A DNA stretch of 64,000 bases from Mucor racemosus (taxonomy: Eukaryota > Mucoromycota > Mucoromycetes > Mucorales > Mucoraceae): positions 2,232,001-2,296,000 of the forward strand of contig JAPEHQ010000008.1 of assembly GCA_027405735.1 (NCBI GenBank), given 5' to 3'. A program made the position numbers and the translations under genes. The notes beneath the pieces were generated by a model. That model was not told where the DNA came from. It did no database searches and was given only the letters and a program-made list of their open reading frames with translations. Every line of letters begins with the position of its first letter. Positions within the stretch are counted from its first letter, which is position 1. Positions 46,556 to 57,809 of this stretch are shown piece by piece.

Positions 46556-47521
46556 TGTAAATCACCTCTAGTGCAATAATTATAAAGTAATACTATATTA
46601 TTATCAAATAAACTACCACATAATATCATCATACTATATAAAGGTTTACAGCAATAAGCTTGAATCAAGTGGGTACAGGATCATAAATTCTTGAAAAAGT
46701 TCACAAAATCTCTTATTTTTAAGACTTACAAGGCATATAAGCGGAATATTAATCTAGAAAATTATTTTTGTCCAGATCATCAATTTTGACATTTTTTAAT
46801 TTTTTTTTTTTGGTTTTGCAAATCTGGAGTGAATTATACTACCAATTATAAAAACAAAAAATATACACATGTACAAAATTCAGCGCTCTTTTTGCTCAAT
46901 AAAAAATAATAAACATTTTTATTGCAAGATATTATATGAAATTCCTTTAATCAAAAAACCGTTTTTGAGCCAAAAATGCTAAATTTCATTACTTAACATT
47001 TAATATTAAGCTTTTATAAAATGTATATTAGTTATGGCTACAATTTTCTCTCACAATGTAGCATGTTTAAACGTTGATTTTGGTATCAAAATTTGATTTT
47101 TCTGTTTTTTGATCAAAATCATGAGGGTTGATAAGGATAAAATGAGCCCCAAAAATGTCAGCTACAAAATCTGAATTTTCAGACCATATATGGTTAAATA
47201 TAAAAAAAGTTAAAAAAAAAACCGCTTTTTTATTTAAAACTTAGGTATACCATAGTATAAGAGACTTAGCCTTTCAATCTTACTATGTTCAATTACGGCG
47301 TCGCTCTACGGGCTTGATTTTGCAATTTTTTAATGAATGTATGATATGAAAGACAGGTTTTCTGGTAGAAAAATGTATGTTTTCCTGGTAACAGATATTG
47401 CTTATTTTTTTTAGTTTATGTTTCATGTGCTGTAGTGTTGCTTTTACATTTTCTAAAATGAGCAATTTAGCAGGGTTTTAATTGCGCTAAATAATGTAAA
47501 GCCTTGAAAATCCTTTTCTAC
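46556..47521 (+). repeat. Block S, palindrome 2 left arm
   Basis: Diverged relative of the palindrome 1 S blocks, interrupted at 47522-47749 by a solo LTR and continuing to about 47797, where unrelated DNA begins. Confidence 0.8.
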
Positions 47522-47749
47522 TGAGAGTTATATGTCGATAACGATTATTTCCAATACAAATAAAATAAAGACTACAAGTGATTATATCACGGAGAACGTA
47601 GGGTCGTTATTATTAAGTTAAAAAAGGAAGCCAGGAGCCATCAGGTTTTGGATTCTAAAAGTATTTATATCATTTTAATTCCATTTGGATGTCAGGTTCA
47701 ATAGGGGATGGAAATGAGATTTAACATAAATAATAGGCAAAACCCTACA
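47522..47749 (-). mobile_element. Solo LTR (228 bp), copy a
   Basis: Starts TG and ends CA, flanked by TCTAC at 47517-47521 and 47750-47754. The equivalent S sequence in palindrome 1 (CTTTTCTACGTGTATTG) has no insertion. On the minus strand the order TGTAG, a TATA-like TATAAATAC, then an AT-rich 3' part and CTCTCA fits an LTR. No internal retrotransposon sequence remains. Confidence 0.7.
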
Positions 47750-47825
47750 TCTACGTGTGTTGTTTCCCTCTTTTTGTTTTCATATTCCAAGGATATACTA
47801 ATGTCCATTGCTCTCTCTCAACTAT

Positions 47826-48330
47826 GGAGTTTTCCAAAAATGGCCTTTATATCTCTAAGTACCGACAGAGCTTTGACTTTCCATCCACTATATCCGATAT
47901 CTCCAAAGCTCCCATTAATTTAGGTCACTTATTACAAATAAAAAAGAGACCAATATTGCTGACGATATGATTCTGCAAGATCGTACAACATCAATTTGTG
48001 TACAAGAGTCATTTAACTGTCGTCCTTCAGTTTCCAAGAAGAACAAAAAAGCTCGCATGGATGCGAGGATACATGGTACATTCCACCCAGAGAAAAAACC
48101 TCCCAGATTCCTGTTCGTACGTTTAGACCGCCTCCACCTCCTTTATTCAAAGAGCACAATGATAAACCAAGCAATTAAGAAACAGCTGCTGTTGGCTTAC
48201 CGGACAAGTTTGGTTGGGTAAAGTATACTGAAAATGATTTTTTTAATGTGTTTAGCAAAGATAGTTTAACTGAGAATCCTTACGAGTGATGGATGCCCGA
48301 AAATAAAAATACTGTAAAAGTTTGTTTTTA
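47826..48330 (+). pseudogene. Unrecognised protein-coding fragment, frameshifted
   Basis: Begins MEFSKNGLYISKYRQSFDFP (47826), breaks at 47968, and further coding-looking text appears in another frame (FRPPPPPLFKEHNDKPS, PDKFGWVKYTENDFFNVFSK). At least one frameshift and stops are present. No family was recognised; it lies upstream of a transposase relic and may be TE or captured host sequence. Confidence 0.35.
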
Positions 48331-48527
48331 ACATCATTATTACACTGATACTATTGCATTATAAATATACCATTCGTCATTCTTAAGATAATAAAACACC
48401 CTTTGAATAGCTTTTTTTTTAAAAAAAATTCGGATTTGAAGTATTTGTCAAAAACCTCAGAGCTATCATTGGTTTACATATTTTTTTAGGATCCTGCCTA
48501 CATTTTGAATCATTTTTATTGTCTAAA

Positions 48528-48760
48528 AAAACTTTTTCCCCACCATCCAAAGTCCCGATCTTAACCTATTCGGGGACCTTTGGGGCATTATAGAAAGGCG
48601 ACATAAAAGGTATAGGTCAGAGATTAAAAATACAAAAGATCTGGAGTACTTTGCGAAGATTTCGAATGAACTGTCACTAGACCTTGCGCATAAATTTGTC
48701 GGAATCATGGGAAATAAATGCCAAGAAGTAATTGACGCTAAGGATTTCCACTACAGCCGA
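48528..48760 (+). pseudogene. Tc1/mariner transposase C-terminal relic
   Basis: Reads QSPDLNLFGDLWGIIERRHK, then KFVGIMGNKCQEVIDAKD. This is the C-terminus of Tc1-type transposases, where SPDLNPIExxW carries the third catalytic acid and P(x)RC(x)xVIxAKG ends the protein. The expected Pro-Ile-Glu of the motif reads Leu-Phe-Gly-Asp. Stops upstream; only this part survives. Confidence 0.75.
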
Positions 48761-49842
48761 CCTGTGCTGCATAAGATGATTTTGTTGTGCTCAGGTGGGC
48801 TGCACGCTATAGCTTGAGCTGTTGTGCCCATTAAATATGGCTTAAAAGATAACAATATGCACATAGGCACAACAAAAGGAACTGCACACGAGCGCTACGC
48901 TAAGCCTGTATGTGCAGAATTATAGATCTCTCCATATGCATGACATTAATCCCATGTGCACATAATACAGTAGTAGAGTTGTTGCCCACCATAAGAATAT
49001 CATTATATCATTATCCCTATTTGTGCATAATAATAAAATCTGACCAAAAACATAATGAGCTAATCGTATAGGCACAAACTGGTTTGTACATGAGCATCGT
49101 ACCGGTCTCAAAATTTTATTGCATTTTTACTGGAATGGGTTTTTAAATTACATTTGATTTTATTAATATAGACTATAGACAATAATACAATTCAATACGT
49201 TGTTGATGTATAGCAATATATGCAACTGCGAATATGTTTATGCGATTATTATTATTTGTAAATACAGTATAATATTTATAGCTATAATGTTGACAGCAAT
49301 AAAGGTTTTTGCTCGAGCATAAACTTAAATAACACTTATTTCTTAAATTTATATGCAAGCCAAATCTGATATTATAGATGTTACTTTATCACAAATAAAA
49401 TTTAAACAAATTAACCTTGTTTAAACGTACTATTTTGGTTTACAATTGTCAGCTGTAAAAAGATTTGTTTTCAAGCATATCTACAATCAAAACCATGGTT
49501 ATTAGGCAAGACATCATATTACCATTTTTGTGTTTCTATATCATTTGAAATTTTATCACTTTACTGGAACATTTTGTGAGATTGTAGCCAGTTCTAGTTT
49601 TTTATTGAGTAGATATAAATATCATTGCCTTCAATTTGATCTGGTAATCAAGAAACACACGTCCAACAATACAATAATAAATAATGCTGTTTGATTTTGG
49701 AATGCGGTTAAATGAAAATGTCAGCCTCTAATATAGACTACTACCTATATTTAAAACATTACTCCCTTACGTTAGCATGTGTATTCATATAAAAAAAATA
49801 TCGTTAGCTTGATAGTCTGATATGCCTTATCAAACGGTAAAT
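48761..49842. other. Non-coding remainder of the inner spacer
   Basis: 48760-49100 is rich in CTGCAC/GTGCAG and GCACA words and resembles 20150-20290 and 28060-28160 of palindrome 1, so it is a repeat piece. The rest is AT-rich with no gene; S-block sequence resumes near 49803. Confidence 0.4.
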
Positions 49843-49889
49843 ATATCCTTGGAATATGAAAACAAAAAGAGGGAAACAACACACGTAGA

Positions 49890-50117
49890 TGTAGGGTTTT
49901 GCCTATTATTTATGTTAAATCTCATTTCCATCCCCTATTGAACCTGACATCCAAATGGAATTAAAATGATATAAATACTTTTAGAATCCAAAACCTGATG
50001 GCTCCTGGCTTCCTTTTTTAACTTAATAATAACGACCCTACGTTCTCCGTGATATAATCACTTGTAGTCTTTATTTTATTTGTATTGGAAATAATCGTTA
50101 TCGACATATAACTCTCA
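49890..50117 (+). mobile_element. Solo LTR (228 bp), copy b
   Basis: Mirror copy of 47522-47749, flanked by GTAGA on both sides (49885-49889, 50118-50122), starting TGTAGGG and ending CTCTCA. Confidence 0.7.
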
Positions 50118-51082
50118 GTAGAAAAGGATTTTCAAGGCTTTACATTATTTAGCGCAATTAAAACCCTGCTAAATTGCTCATTTTAGAAAATGTAAAAGCA
50201 ACACTACAGCACATGAAACATAAACTAAAAAAAATAAGCAATATCTGTTACCAGGAAAACATACATTTTTCTACCAGAAAACCTGTCTTTCATATCATAC
50301 ATTCATTAAAAAATTGCAAAATCAAGCCCGTAGAGCGACGCCGTAATTGAACATAGTAAGATTGAAAGGCTAAGTCTCTTATACTATGGTATACCTAAGT
50401 TTTAAATAAAAAAGCGGTTTTTTTTTTAACTTTTTTTATATTTAACCATATATGGTCTGAAAATTCAGATTTTGTAGCTGACATTTTTGGGGCTCATTTT
50501 ATCCTTATCAACCCTCATGATTTTGATCAAAAAACAGAAAAATCAAATTTTGATACCAAAATCAACGTTTAAACATGCTACATTGTGAGAGAAAATTGTA
50601 GCCATAACTAATATACATTTTATAAAAGCTTAATATTAAATGTTAAGTAATGAAATTTAGCATTTTTGGCTCAAAAACGGTTTTTTGATTAAAGGAATTT
50701 CATATAATATCTTGCAATAAAAATGTTTATTATTTTTTATTGAGCAAAAAGAGCGCTGAATTTTGTACATGTGTATATTTTTTGTTTTTATAATTGGTAG
50801 TATAATTCACTCCAGATTTGCAAAACCAAAAAAAAAAATTAAAAAATGTCAAAATTGATGATCTGGACAAAAATAATTTTCTAGATTAATATTCCGCTTA
50901 TATGCCTTGTAAGTCTTAAAAATAAGAGATTTTGTGAACTTTTTCAAGAATTTATGATCCTGTACCCACTTGATTCAAGCTTATTGCTGTAAACCTTTAT
51001 ATAGTATGATGATATTATGTGGTAGTTTATTTGATAATAATATAGTATTACTTTATAATTATTGCACTAGAGATGATTTACA
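50118..51082 (-). repeat. Block S, inner right arm of palindrome 2
   Basis: S copy in inverted orientation, directly downstream of the dynein fragment at 51083-51406. Confidence 0.8.
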
Positions 51083-51406
51083 TTAAGTTTTAGTCTTCCC
51101 TCTCCAATCAACAATATCATAAACATAAACATGGCCATCACTGGAACCTACTATTACCGCCTTTTTGTCCTCTTTGTCCCAAGCCAATTTATTCAATGTT
51201 TTATCAGAACCAACTGAAGTACTTACATATGGTTCCTCGGTATTTTCATTCAAATTCCATAAATTAAATTGATTAGTTCCATCTACAGTAGTATAAAATG
51301 TATCATCAGCCCGCCTTATGATAAATGTCAATATAACATCAAAAACATCCCATTGTCGTCGTAATAAGCTAATAAAAAGCTTGATTTTTAATAATACAGC
51401 AATCAA
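51083..51406 (-). pseudogene. Dynein intermediate chain fragment, both halves joined
   Basis: Open frame of 107 codons covering about two WD-repeat blades: WDVFDVILTFIIRRADDTFY, TTVDGTNQFNLWNLNENTEE, VSTSVGSDKTLNKLAWDKED, then SSDGHVYVYDI and the tail WRGKTKT. In intact intermediate chains a sequence of the type DLWNLNxDTExP is followed by ALNxLxWxxxG and VGxSxGxVxVYD, so the order is normal here. It lacks the N-terminal half, the other WD repeats and the C-terminus, so it cannot be a functional gene. The upstream edge (LLKIKLFISLLRRQ) is not dynein-like. Confidence 0.85.
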
Positions 51407-51472
51407 GTAAAAAACAAGATGATACTAATAACATATGGTGAATGTTTAACATTTAAGTAAGTTTGATGAAAT

Positions 51473-51680
51473 ATGCTTTTAAATTCTTTTAAAAATCATG
51501 AGGCAAACACAACACCTTGGTTCTTTAATTTCTATCCATCAAAATGTTGCAATTTCCACTACACAATGAATGCACCTTCTATGAACCTTGAGCTAGTAGA
51601 TGTACATTGGGCATCAGTTTTTACCGGTTACATTTTCTCTGATTCGTTAATATTCAGTTATATTGAACGATAGTGTACTA
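51473..51680. repeat. Block B piece next to the dynein fragment
   Basis: Direct, diverged relative of 55477-55690 (66-codon ORF in both). It ends abruptly near 51680, after which the sequence is unique. Confidence 0.7.
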
Positions 51681-51689
51681 AATTACAAT

Positions 51690-52307
51690 TTACTAGTTTA
51701 CTGTTGATAGTTTTTTGTTATTACTTTAAAAACGTGATCCTACATATTATTATTATTATTACCATTAATTATAATTGTCAAACTGATTAGTTCATAAAGT
51801 ATATCATATTACTATTTCGCATTGGTAGAGATTATACAATTGATATCTGCATTTAACACTGGTGGATTAGAAAGTTGATGTCTGTCTTTAGTTTGATGAA
51901 TAATGCGTACTTTGGTTTTCCCGTATAATTCTAGATATTTCTACTCCTAAAAACTGAATTGTCTAATGCAACTGCATCTGTTGAATATCGCTTGAGTTTC
52001 TATGCGTTGTAGATGATGCTATACTAATTCCCATTTTGACAAAGATTGTTTTACATTCATCCATATTCAATTTTTATGTTATACAGTTATACAGCTTAAT
52101 ATTAATGTACTAATAATATTGAGTTTTGTTTATATCTCCATCACAAATTGGCATTTTTTTCAGATGATTTCTATTACCAAGTTTTGGAAAGCTCTATTAT
52201 CATTTCCAAAAGAAAAAATACACCTTAATTTGCTGCATTTCCCAAAATAGTGAAAAACTGACAAATACATGCTCACATGTATGGGGATTAAAATTGTAGA
52301 CCAAAGG
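51690..52307. other. Unique AT-rich DNA inside palindrome 2
   Basis: Spacer between the repeat modules. No ORF or element recognised; (TTA)n-like runs near 51749. Confidence 0.4.
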
Positions 52308-52402
52308 AGAGTGACAAGCTTAACGGGTAGCGCATGCGCTACAAATTGGGGGAGACACACATATTCGTGAGTTCAAACCCGCCAAAGGGGGAGCCCTTTG
52401 GT
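52308..52402 (+). other. tRNA-like sequence, possible SINE head
   Basis: AAGCTTAACGGGTAGCGC resembles a tRNA A box and GAGTTCAAACCC a B box about 50 bp later, the spacing of an RNA polymerase III internal promoter. Right after is the hairpin CCAAAGGG-GGAG-CCCTTTGG. A proper acceptor and anticodon stem cannot be formed, so this is not a functional tRNA; a tRNA-derived SINE is the likely explanation. Confidence 0.4.
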
Positions 52403-52999
52403 ATTAGGATATGAATTTCGAAAGAGAATCTCCAATGACCTTGCTTCTCATCGAATATGATCCTCCTTTTTTTTTCTTAATTAGTAAGTTTTGCATATGT
52501 CTAGCAAATTGTTTCTCTCTCATTAATTCATATAATATGCATACTAGTAAATTTGGCTGGCAAAACTCGGCGCAACACCAATACTACCAGTATCCATGGG
52601 ACCATGGGTCATTGTACGTTCAGCCAGTATGAGCAACAGGTTGGTTACCTGCTACTTACACCTACTAAGATCAGCAAGTCCATCAGTTCTTCTCAACGAA
52701 TATGAATCCAAATGACCTCCCGTTGCGATGGCAGGTGCTTCTAGCGCTGATCCGCAGAATTGCAAATGGTTTAGCCTTGTCGTATATTTTCAGGTTTGAT
52801 GAATAATACTTAAAAAAGAATACAATTAAAAGAGAATGAGTAATGAATCAGTTATTCAACTGTATAATAAAAACAAGTTATTGTTTATTTAGATATAGAA
52901 GTACGGTCTTTTATATTGATGTGACATTGAGATCCTGAGGTGTAATTTAAGGCACAATTGAACCATTAGATCTGTTTGATAGTAATCTATAACTTGAAA
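52403..52999. other. Unassigned sequence between SINE-like and LINE relics
   Basis: The 73-codon plus ORF at 52411-52632 has no family features. GC content around 52560-52760 is slightly higher than the surroundings, so this may be decayed TE coding sequence. Confidence 0.3.
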
Positions 53000-53976
53000 T
53001 GGATCAATCATTATTTAACCGTTCTTGCAGAGCTTGTGAGTTGCTTTGTTTCAATGCTGCGCTAATTGTACTTGGATGTCGTTTTAATAGCTACTTGATC
53101 AATCAGCCTTCAAGTTATCAAGGCTATGACATGCAAAGTATAGTTTGGCTTGGCATGCTTTGGCAACAGGACAATCTGCCTTAATGTGCTCCTCAGAGTG
53201 ACATTCTTTGCAGATTATCGGCATACTGTATTACTCCAAACGAGAGTAATCTTACGATCAGGACTTAAACCCATTTGATGGCGGACATGAGATGGGTACT
53301 GTTTGTTCGTAACCCGATTGAGGGTCGCAAAGCCTTTGCCGTTGAACCAGTGACCACGAGGGATATAGTGGAGGCCCAATTCCAAGATATCCCCGCATGG
53401 ATGGAGCAGTTCTGTTAATCTTTTTTGTATAGATGCCTCATCAAGACCAGGAGTATCCATGGTTCCAACACGAATGACATTTGCATGATTTTCAAGGGTT
53501 GGACTAACAGAAATTTGAGTTTTGTCTTTGAACATGAATGGACGACTGAGTGCCTTGACCCTGGCTGCTTCATCCATGAAAGAAATTTCAAAGAATTCTT
53601 TGGACTTGACAACTGCACTCACAGAGAGCATGAGTCCACCTGGATATTGGTCAGGAAGGATTTCATTGGGATCCTTGTCTTCATCAAATATTTTGTCTTC
53701 AAACTGGGCGCAGTCCATTACGATTGAGTATGGCTCAGTTGCCTCCAAGAAGGGAGTATTTTTGGTAAAAAAACGCGTCGACATTGTTCTGGTCAAGAGA
53801 AGTGATACAGTAGTTGGAGCGATGTCGTATTTGCTACGCTCCTGCTGTTTCGCTTTGTCTGCCCAAGTCTGACTGGTAAAGGGTTCATTTTGAAAATTAT
53901 GGAGAAAGTCCTTGGCAGTTCCGTCTGTTGAACTGTTAGAATCCCTTACGTTCTGATTTTTAGTAGCGGAAGCCAT
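53000..53976 (-). pseudogene. LINE ORF1 (gag-like) relic
   Basis: ATG at 53976 opens 253 codons. An early segment SQTWADKAKQQERSKYD is typical of ORF1 proteins of fungal non-LTR retrotransposons, followed by a probable RNA-binding domain (VIRVGTMDTPGLDEASIQKR, HYIPRGHWFNGKGFATLNR). The frame stops at 53215, but one base out of register comes CKECHSEEHIKADC, a CX2CX4HX4C zinc knuckle that normally ends ORF1, so a single-base frameshift killed it. Degraded text continues to about 53000. No ORF2 (endonuclease/reverse transcriptase) follows. Higher GC than the neighbouring repeats. Confidence 0.75.
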
Positions 53977-54029
53977 GTTTTAATTATTTTTGATCATATT
54001 TCTCAAATCATTTTTGGAATCCCGTTTCT

Positions 54030-54170
54030 ATAAGTTTCAAGCTGTAATGTGCACCATTAATTTAATTATATTGACAAAAAATCAACATTTTTGGCTGAAA
54101 CGAAAAATGCAGAGTATTTTTTAATTAGATGTATATTGTGAATACAAAGAATTGGAATTTTAATTATTGT
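54030..54170 (-). repeat. Short decayed piece of repeat R
   Basis: Resembles one end of R (ATTTTTGGCTGAAACGAAAA, AATGCAGAGTA, then TTAATTAGAT) but heavily diverged. Confidence 0.45.
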
Positions 54171-54411
54171 GTTTAAATGTAATATACAAACAATTTTAAA
54201 TTAATTTTTGGTCAATGTTAGGGCAATGCACTTATATTCTGGTATATATCATAATATCAACCCTTTGATTTTGACACAGATGCCAATGGCCCAGAGAGGG
54301 GAGGTACTGTATATCTTTTTTTGAAAATTCTAAAACCGTTTGAAAGCTACTTTTTACAATCATGAAAAATTGAAACAAAAACTCCATCTCTGCTAATGTT
54401 GACCCTAATAA

Positions 54412-55080
54412 AAGAGCGGTTTTCTTAAACTTTTTTTATATTTAACCATCTGTGGTCTGAAAATTCAGACTTTGTAGCTGACATTTTTGGGGCTCATTTT
54501 ATCCTTATCAACCCTCATGATTTTGATCAAAAAACAGAAAAATCAAATTTTGATACCAAAATCAACGTTTAAACATGCTACATTGTGAGAGAAAATTGTA
54601 GCCATAACTAATATACATTTTATAAAAGCTTAATATTAAATGTTAAGTAATGAAACTTAGCATTTTTGGCTCAAAAACGGTTTTTTGATTAAAGGAATTT
54701 CATATAATATCTTGCAATAAAAATGTTTATTATTTTTTATTGAGCAAAAAGCGCGCTAAATTTTGTACATGTGTATATTTTTTGTTTTTGTAATTGGTAG
54801 TATAATTCACTCTAGATTTGCAAAACCAAAAAAAAAAATTTAAAAAATGTCAAAATTGATGATCTGGACAAAAATAATTTTCTAAATTAATATTCCGCTT
54901 ATAAGCCTTGTAAGTCTTAAAAATAAGAGATTTTGTGAACTTTTGCAAGAATTTATGATGCTGTACCCACTTGATTCAAGCTTATTGCTGTAAACCTTTA
55001 TATATGATGATATTATGTGGTAGTTTATTTGATAATAATATAGTATTACTTTATAATTATTGCACTAGAGGTGATTTACA
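54412..55080 (-). repeat. Block S, palindrome 2 right arm (partial)
   Basis: Direct repeat of 50414-51082 with scattered substitutions; the part beyond the poly-T/AAACTTTTT stretch is missing, so this arm has no LTR site. Confidence 0.8.
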
Positions 55081-55440
55081 TTAAGTTTTAGTCTTCCCTC
55101 TCCAATCAACAATATCATAAACATAAACATGGTCATCACTGGAACCTACTATTACCGCCTTTTTGTCCTCTTTGTCCCAAGCCAATTTATTCAATGTTTT
55201 ATCAGAGCCAACTGAAGTACTTACATATGGTTCCTCGGTATTTTCATTCAAATTCCATAAATTAAATTGATTAGTTTCATCTACAGTAGTATGAAATATA
55301 ACATCAGCCCGCCTTATGATAAATAATGTCAATATATCATCAGAAACATCCCATTGTCGTTGTAATAAGCTAATGAAAAGCTTGATTTTTAATAATACAA
55401 CAATCAAATAAAAAACAAGATGATACTTATTATAGCACAT
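55081..55440 (-). pseudogene. Dynein intermediate chain fragment, both halves joined, second copy
   Basis: 119-codon ORF, near-duplicate of 51083-51406: RRADVIFHTTVDETNQFNLW, NLNENTEEPYVSTSVGSDKT, LNKLAWDKEDKKAVIVGSSD, then DHVYVYDI. Changes relative to the first copy (DG to DE, DT to VI, G to D in SSDG) hit conserved WD positions, as expected without selection. Confidence 0.85.
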
Positions 55441-55479
55441 GGTGAATATTTAACATCTAAGTAAGTTTGATGAAATATG

Positions 55480-56140
55480 CTTTTAAATTCTTTTAAAAAT
55501 CATGAGGCAAACACAACATCTAGGTCCTGTAATTTCTATCCATCAAAATGTTGCAATTTCCACTACACAATGAATGCACCTTTCATCAATCTTGACCTCG
55601 TCGATGTACATTGGGTATCAGTTTTTTACCAGTTGCATTTTCTCAATTCATTAATATTCAGTCATATTGAACAATGATATGTTAGCATTATTGCCAAAAA
55701 AAAAAGAATAAATGATTTCAAGAGTTTTCTGCATATCAAATTATACAATTTAGTAGCAATGATTGTAGTTAACTATGCTTTTTGAGCCTACTGTATTAAT
55801 GTGAACCGGAATAATTAATACTTTCATTCAAACGTAAGCGTTGCTTTATACATTTATATTTAGTCATTCAACAAATGATATTGCATTTATTATCCGTTAT
55901 ATCAATCAGCCAGCTTTATCTTGATTCGATACATTTGACAATTAAATGCCTAAATTACACTTGAAGCACCAGGAGGTATCACCACAAAAAAACTTCGTAC
56001 AGGTCGACAAAGCATCACAATTTGGATCATTTGTTTGTGTTGTTCATAGATCTGGGCTCTCTCACACATTCATAGACCTCTATATAAACCATATCTCTAT
56101 CCGTTCAATTTACCAGGAATACATTGAACACCAACACAAC
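55480..56140. repeat. Block B, palindrome 2 right arm
   Basis: Mirror of 45777-46425. It ends at the empty TA at 56141-56142, next to the 17-bp inverted repeat. Confidence 0.65.
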
Positions 56141-56159
56141 TAATTTGATGCTAGTTTAG

Positions 56160-57300
56160 CATCAGTAGCTGAATCAGATAAATTTGAGGTTAGTCGACCT
56201 TTTTTAATAGTTTTGCATATTATGGGCTAATAATGGACCATTATTATAGATACGCTAATTAAGTATCGTGAGTTAACTCTAATGGAGGAACGAGTTGATG
56301 TAGCAATATAACTAAATATTAAAATCAAATATAGTAATTGAATGAGCAAGAGATGATCAACTATGTAAATTAGCATAATTAAATTGGTTCAAACGTTTTG
56401 AACTGGACACGCCTTTACTTTTGATCTATAAAGATTGATTTATTAGTAAAATTAATTAATAAGCTAATAATAAATAATAATTATGGTGTACTTTTGATAG
56501 TTGGCAGCGGCATACAATACAACATCTCGTTTTTCTCTTCTTGGCTGTTGTTGACTATTAAACAGAAACAAATATCTTTTGGAAACTAAATAGAATAACA
56601 TGAGTTTATGCATTCATTCATTTAAATTAAGTAGATAATACTGTATATACATATTTTTATAATTACCAATTTATCTGCAGGTAGATATCAACTTTAGACC
56701 AAAAAAGCATTGGTTATAATGTAGGTGATGTAACAAAATGACTAAGTCTTGAATGCTTTTCTTCAAAAAAAATATTATAGCGCGCCCTAAAATTAACAGT
56801 TAATAATTTATTTCCAAATAAACAATAGGAAAAACATGTATTTGTTACCTACTACTTGATTTTAGTTTATAAAAAATATTGGTATTTTTTGCTGTAATTT
56901 TGAGCATAAATAAAAGGGCTGAGGAAATAGTAGGGAAGAAAAAGAAAAGTAATTGTAAATCAGTCGATTTTGTGTGTTACAAACAGAAATTTACAAAGGC
57001 ATAAATACTTTTAGTGTTGCCAAACAGGTTGTTGTCGTTGTTGTTCCCATTTGGTCTCCAAAAGAAGAACATGGGCAGATCTCTTTCAAACCCCAAATAT
57101 CAACTTGATATACTGTATCTCGTCAATAAGCCAATTCTGTTGAATCAGAGTAACTCACATCTGCTTAAAATTATTCAAATTATCTTCGTTATTAATTATC
57201 ATATGACGGATATACTCTAATAAATTGACTAAAAACCCTTGATCTCATTGCTCTGTTCATTTGGGCTGCCTGATCTGTACAAATGTTTTTATTCTGCCCA
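56160..57300. other. Unique stretch inside palindrome 2 right arm
   Basis: Mirror of 44624-45750. Contains the short ORF 57014-57220 and the 22-bp tandem repeat at its right edge. No gene recognised. Confidence 0.4.
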
Positions 57301-57809
57301 TCAGTGCAGATCATTATGCCCATCAGTGCAGATTATTATGCCCATGAGAAGCATAGTTGCGCCTTAGTGGTACGTAAATATATAAATGTACGTAAATATA
57401 CTACTTCAATGTTATCAGTTATTTACATTATTTTAACGTTATGATAATTTTCCTAGTTAATTAATATTAAAAATCAAAAATTACATTACTTTTATGATAT
57501 CATGTATCATGTACTTACATTTTTTTCCCATAGTGTTTATTACGAGTCGAAAATTACATATCATTGCATTTATTTTCGCATATTTCCTCTTCTGTGGCAA
57601 ATTCCAGAATTTTTGTTATATTGACCGATGGTCTTTTTGCATTCATATTATGAGCCCTATTTGGCTCTATAGGATCCATTTTAGTTCTTTTCAAAACAAT
57701 CTTTTGGGGGGTGGAGATACCTTCAAAATGTAAACGAAAATTAAGCTCTTTTATTGTAAAAATTAACACTTAATAATTGAGGTATTAATTTTTTTGTATC
57801 ATTCATATG

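Larger units (their letters stand above)
42994..47229. repeat. Palindrome 2, left outer arm
   Basis: Reverse complement of 54412-58927; paired positions sum to about 101917. The ORFs at 43539, 43750, 44148, 44184, 44697 and 45774 reappear identically in the other arm. One difference is a deletion of about 300 bp at 46425-46436 that removed the upstream half of the dynein fragment from this arm. Contents: R (inverted), a unique 44.1-45.7 kb stretch, block B, dynein C-fragment, block S. Confidence 0.9.
46436..47797. repeat. Inner palindrome of palindrome 2, left arm
   Basis: Reverse complement at 49843-51203 (position sum about 97639). Includes the dynein C-fragment, S and the solo LTR. Both arms contain the LTR, so the duplication came after the LTR insertion. 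Confidence 0.9.
49843..51203. repeat. Inner palindrome of palindrome 2, right arm
   Basis: Mirror of 46436-47797. Beyond 51203 it continues into the upstream dynein half and a piece of block B, which the left side lacks. Confidence 0.9.

Noticed and set aside
51083..51406. Functional dynein intermediate chain gene
   Set aside because: Only about two WD blades remain, the upstream edge is unrelated sequence, the C-terminal tail comes from intron read-through, and the copies diverge at conserved positions.
52308..52402. Functional tRNA gene
   Set aside because: No seven-base acceptor stem or anticodon stem can be drawn, and the T-arm stem does not pair.
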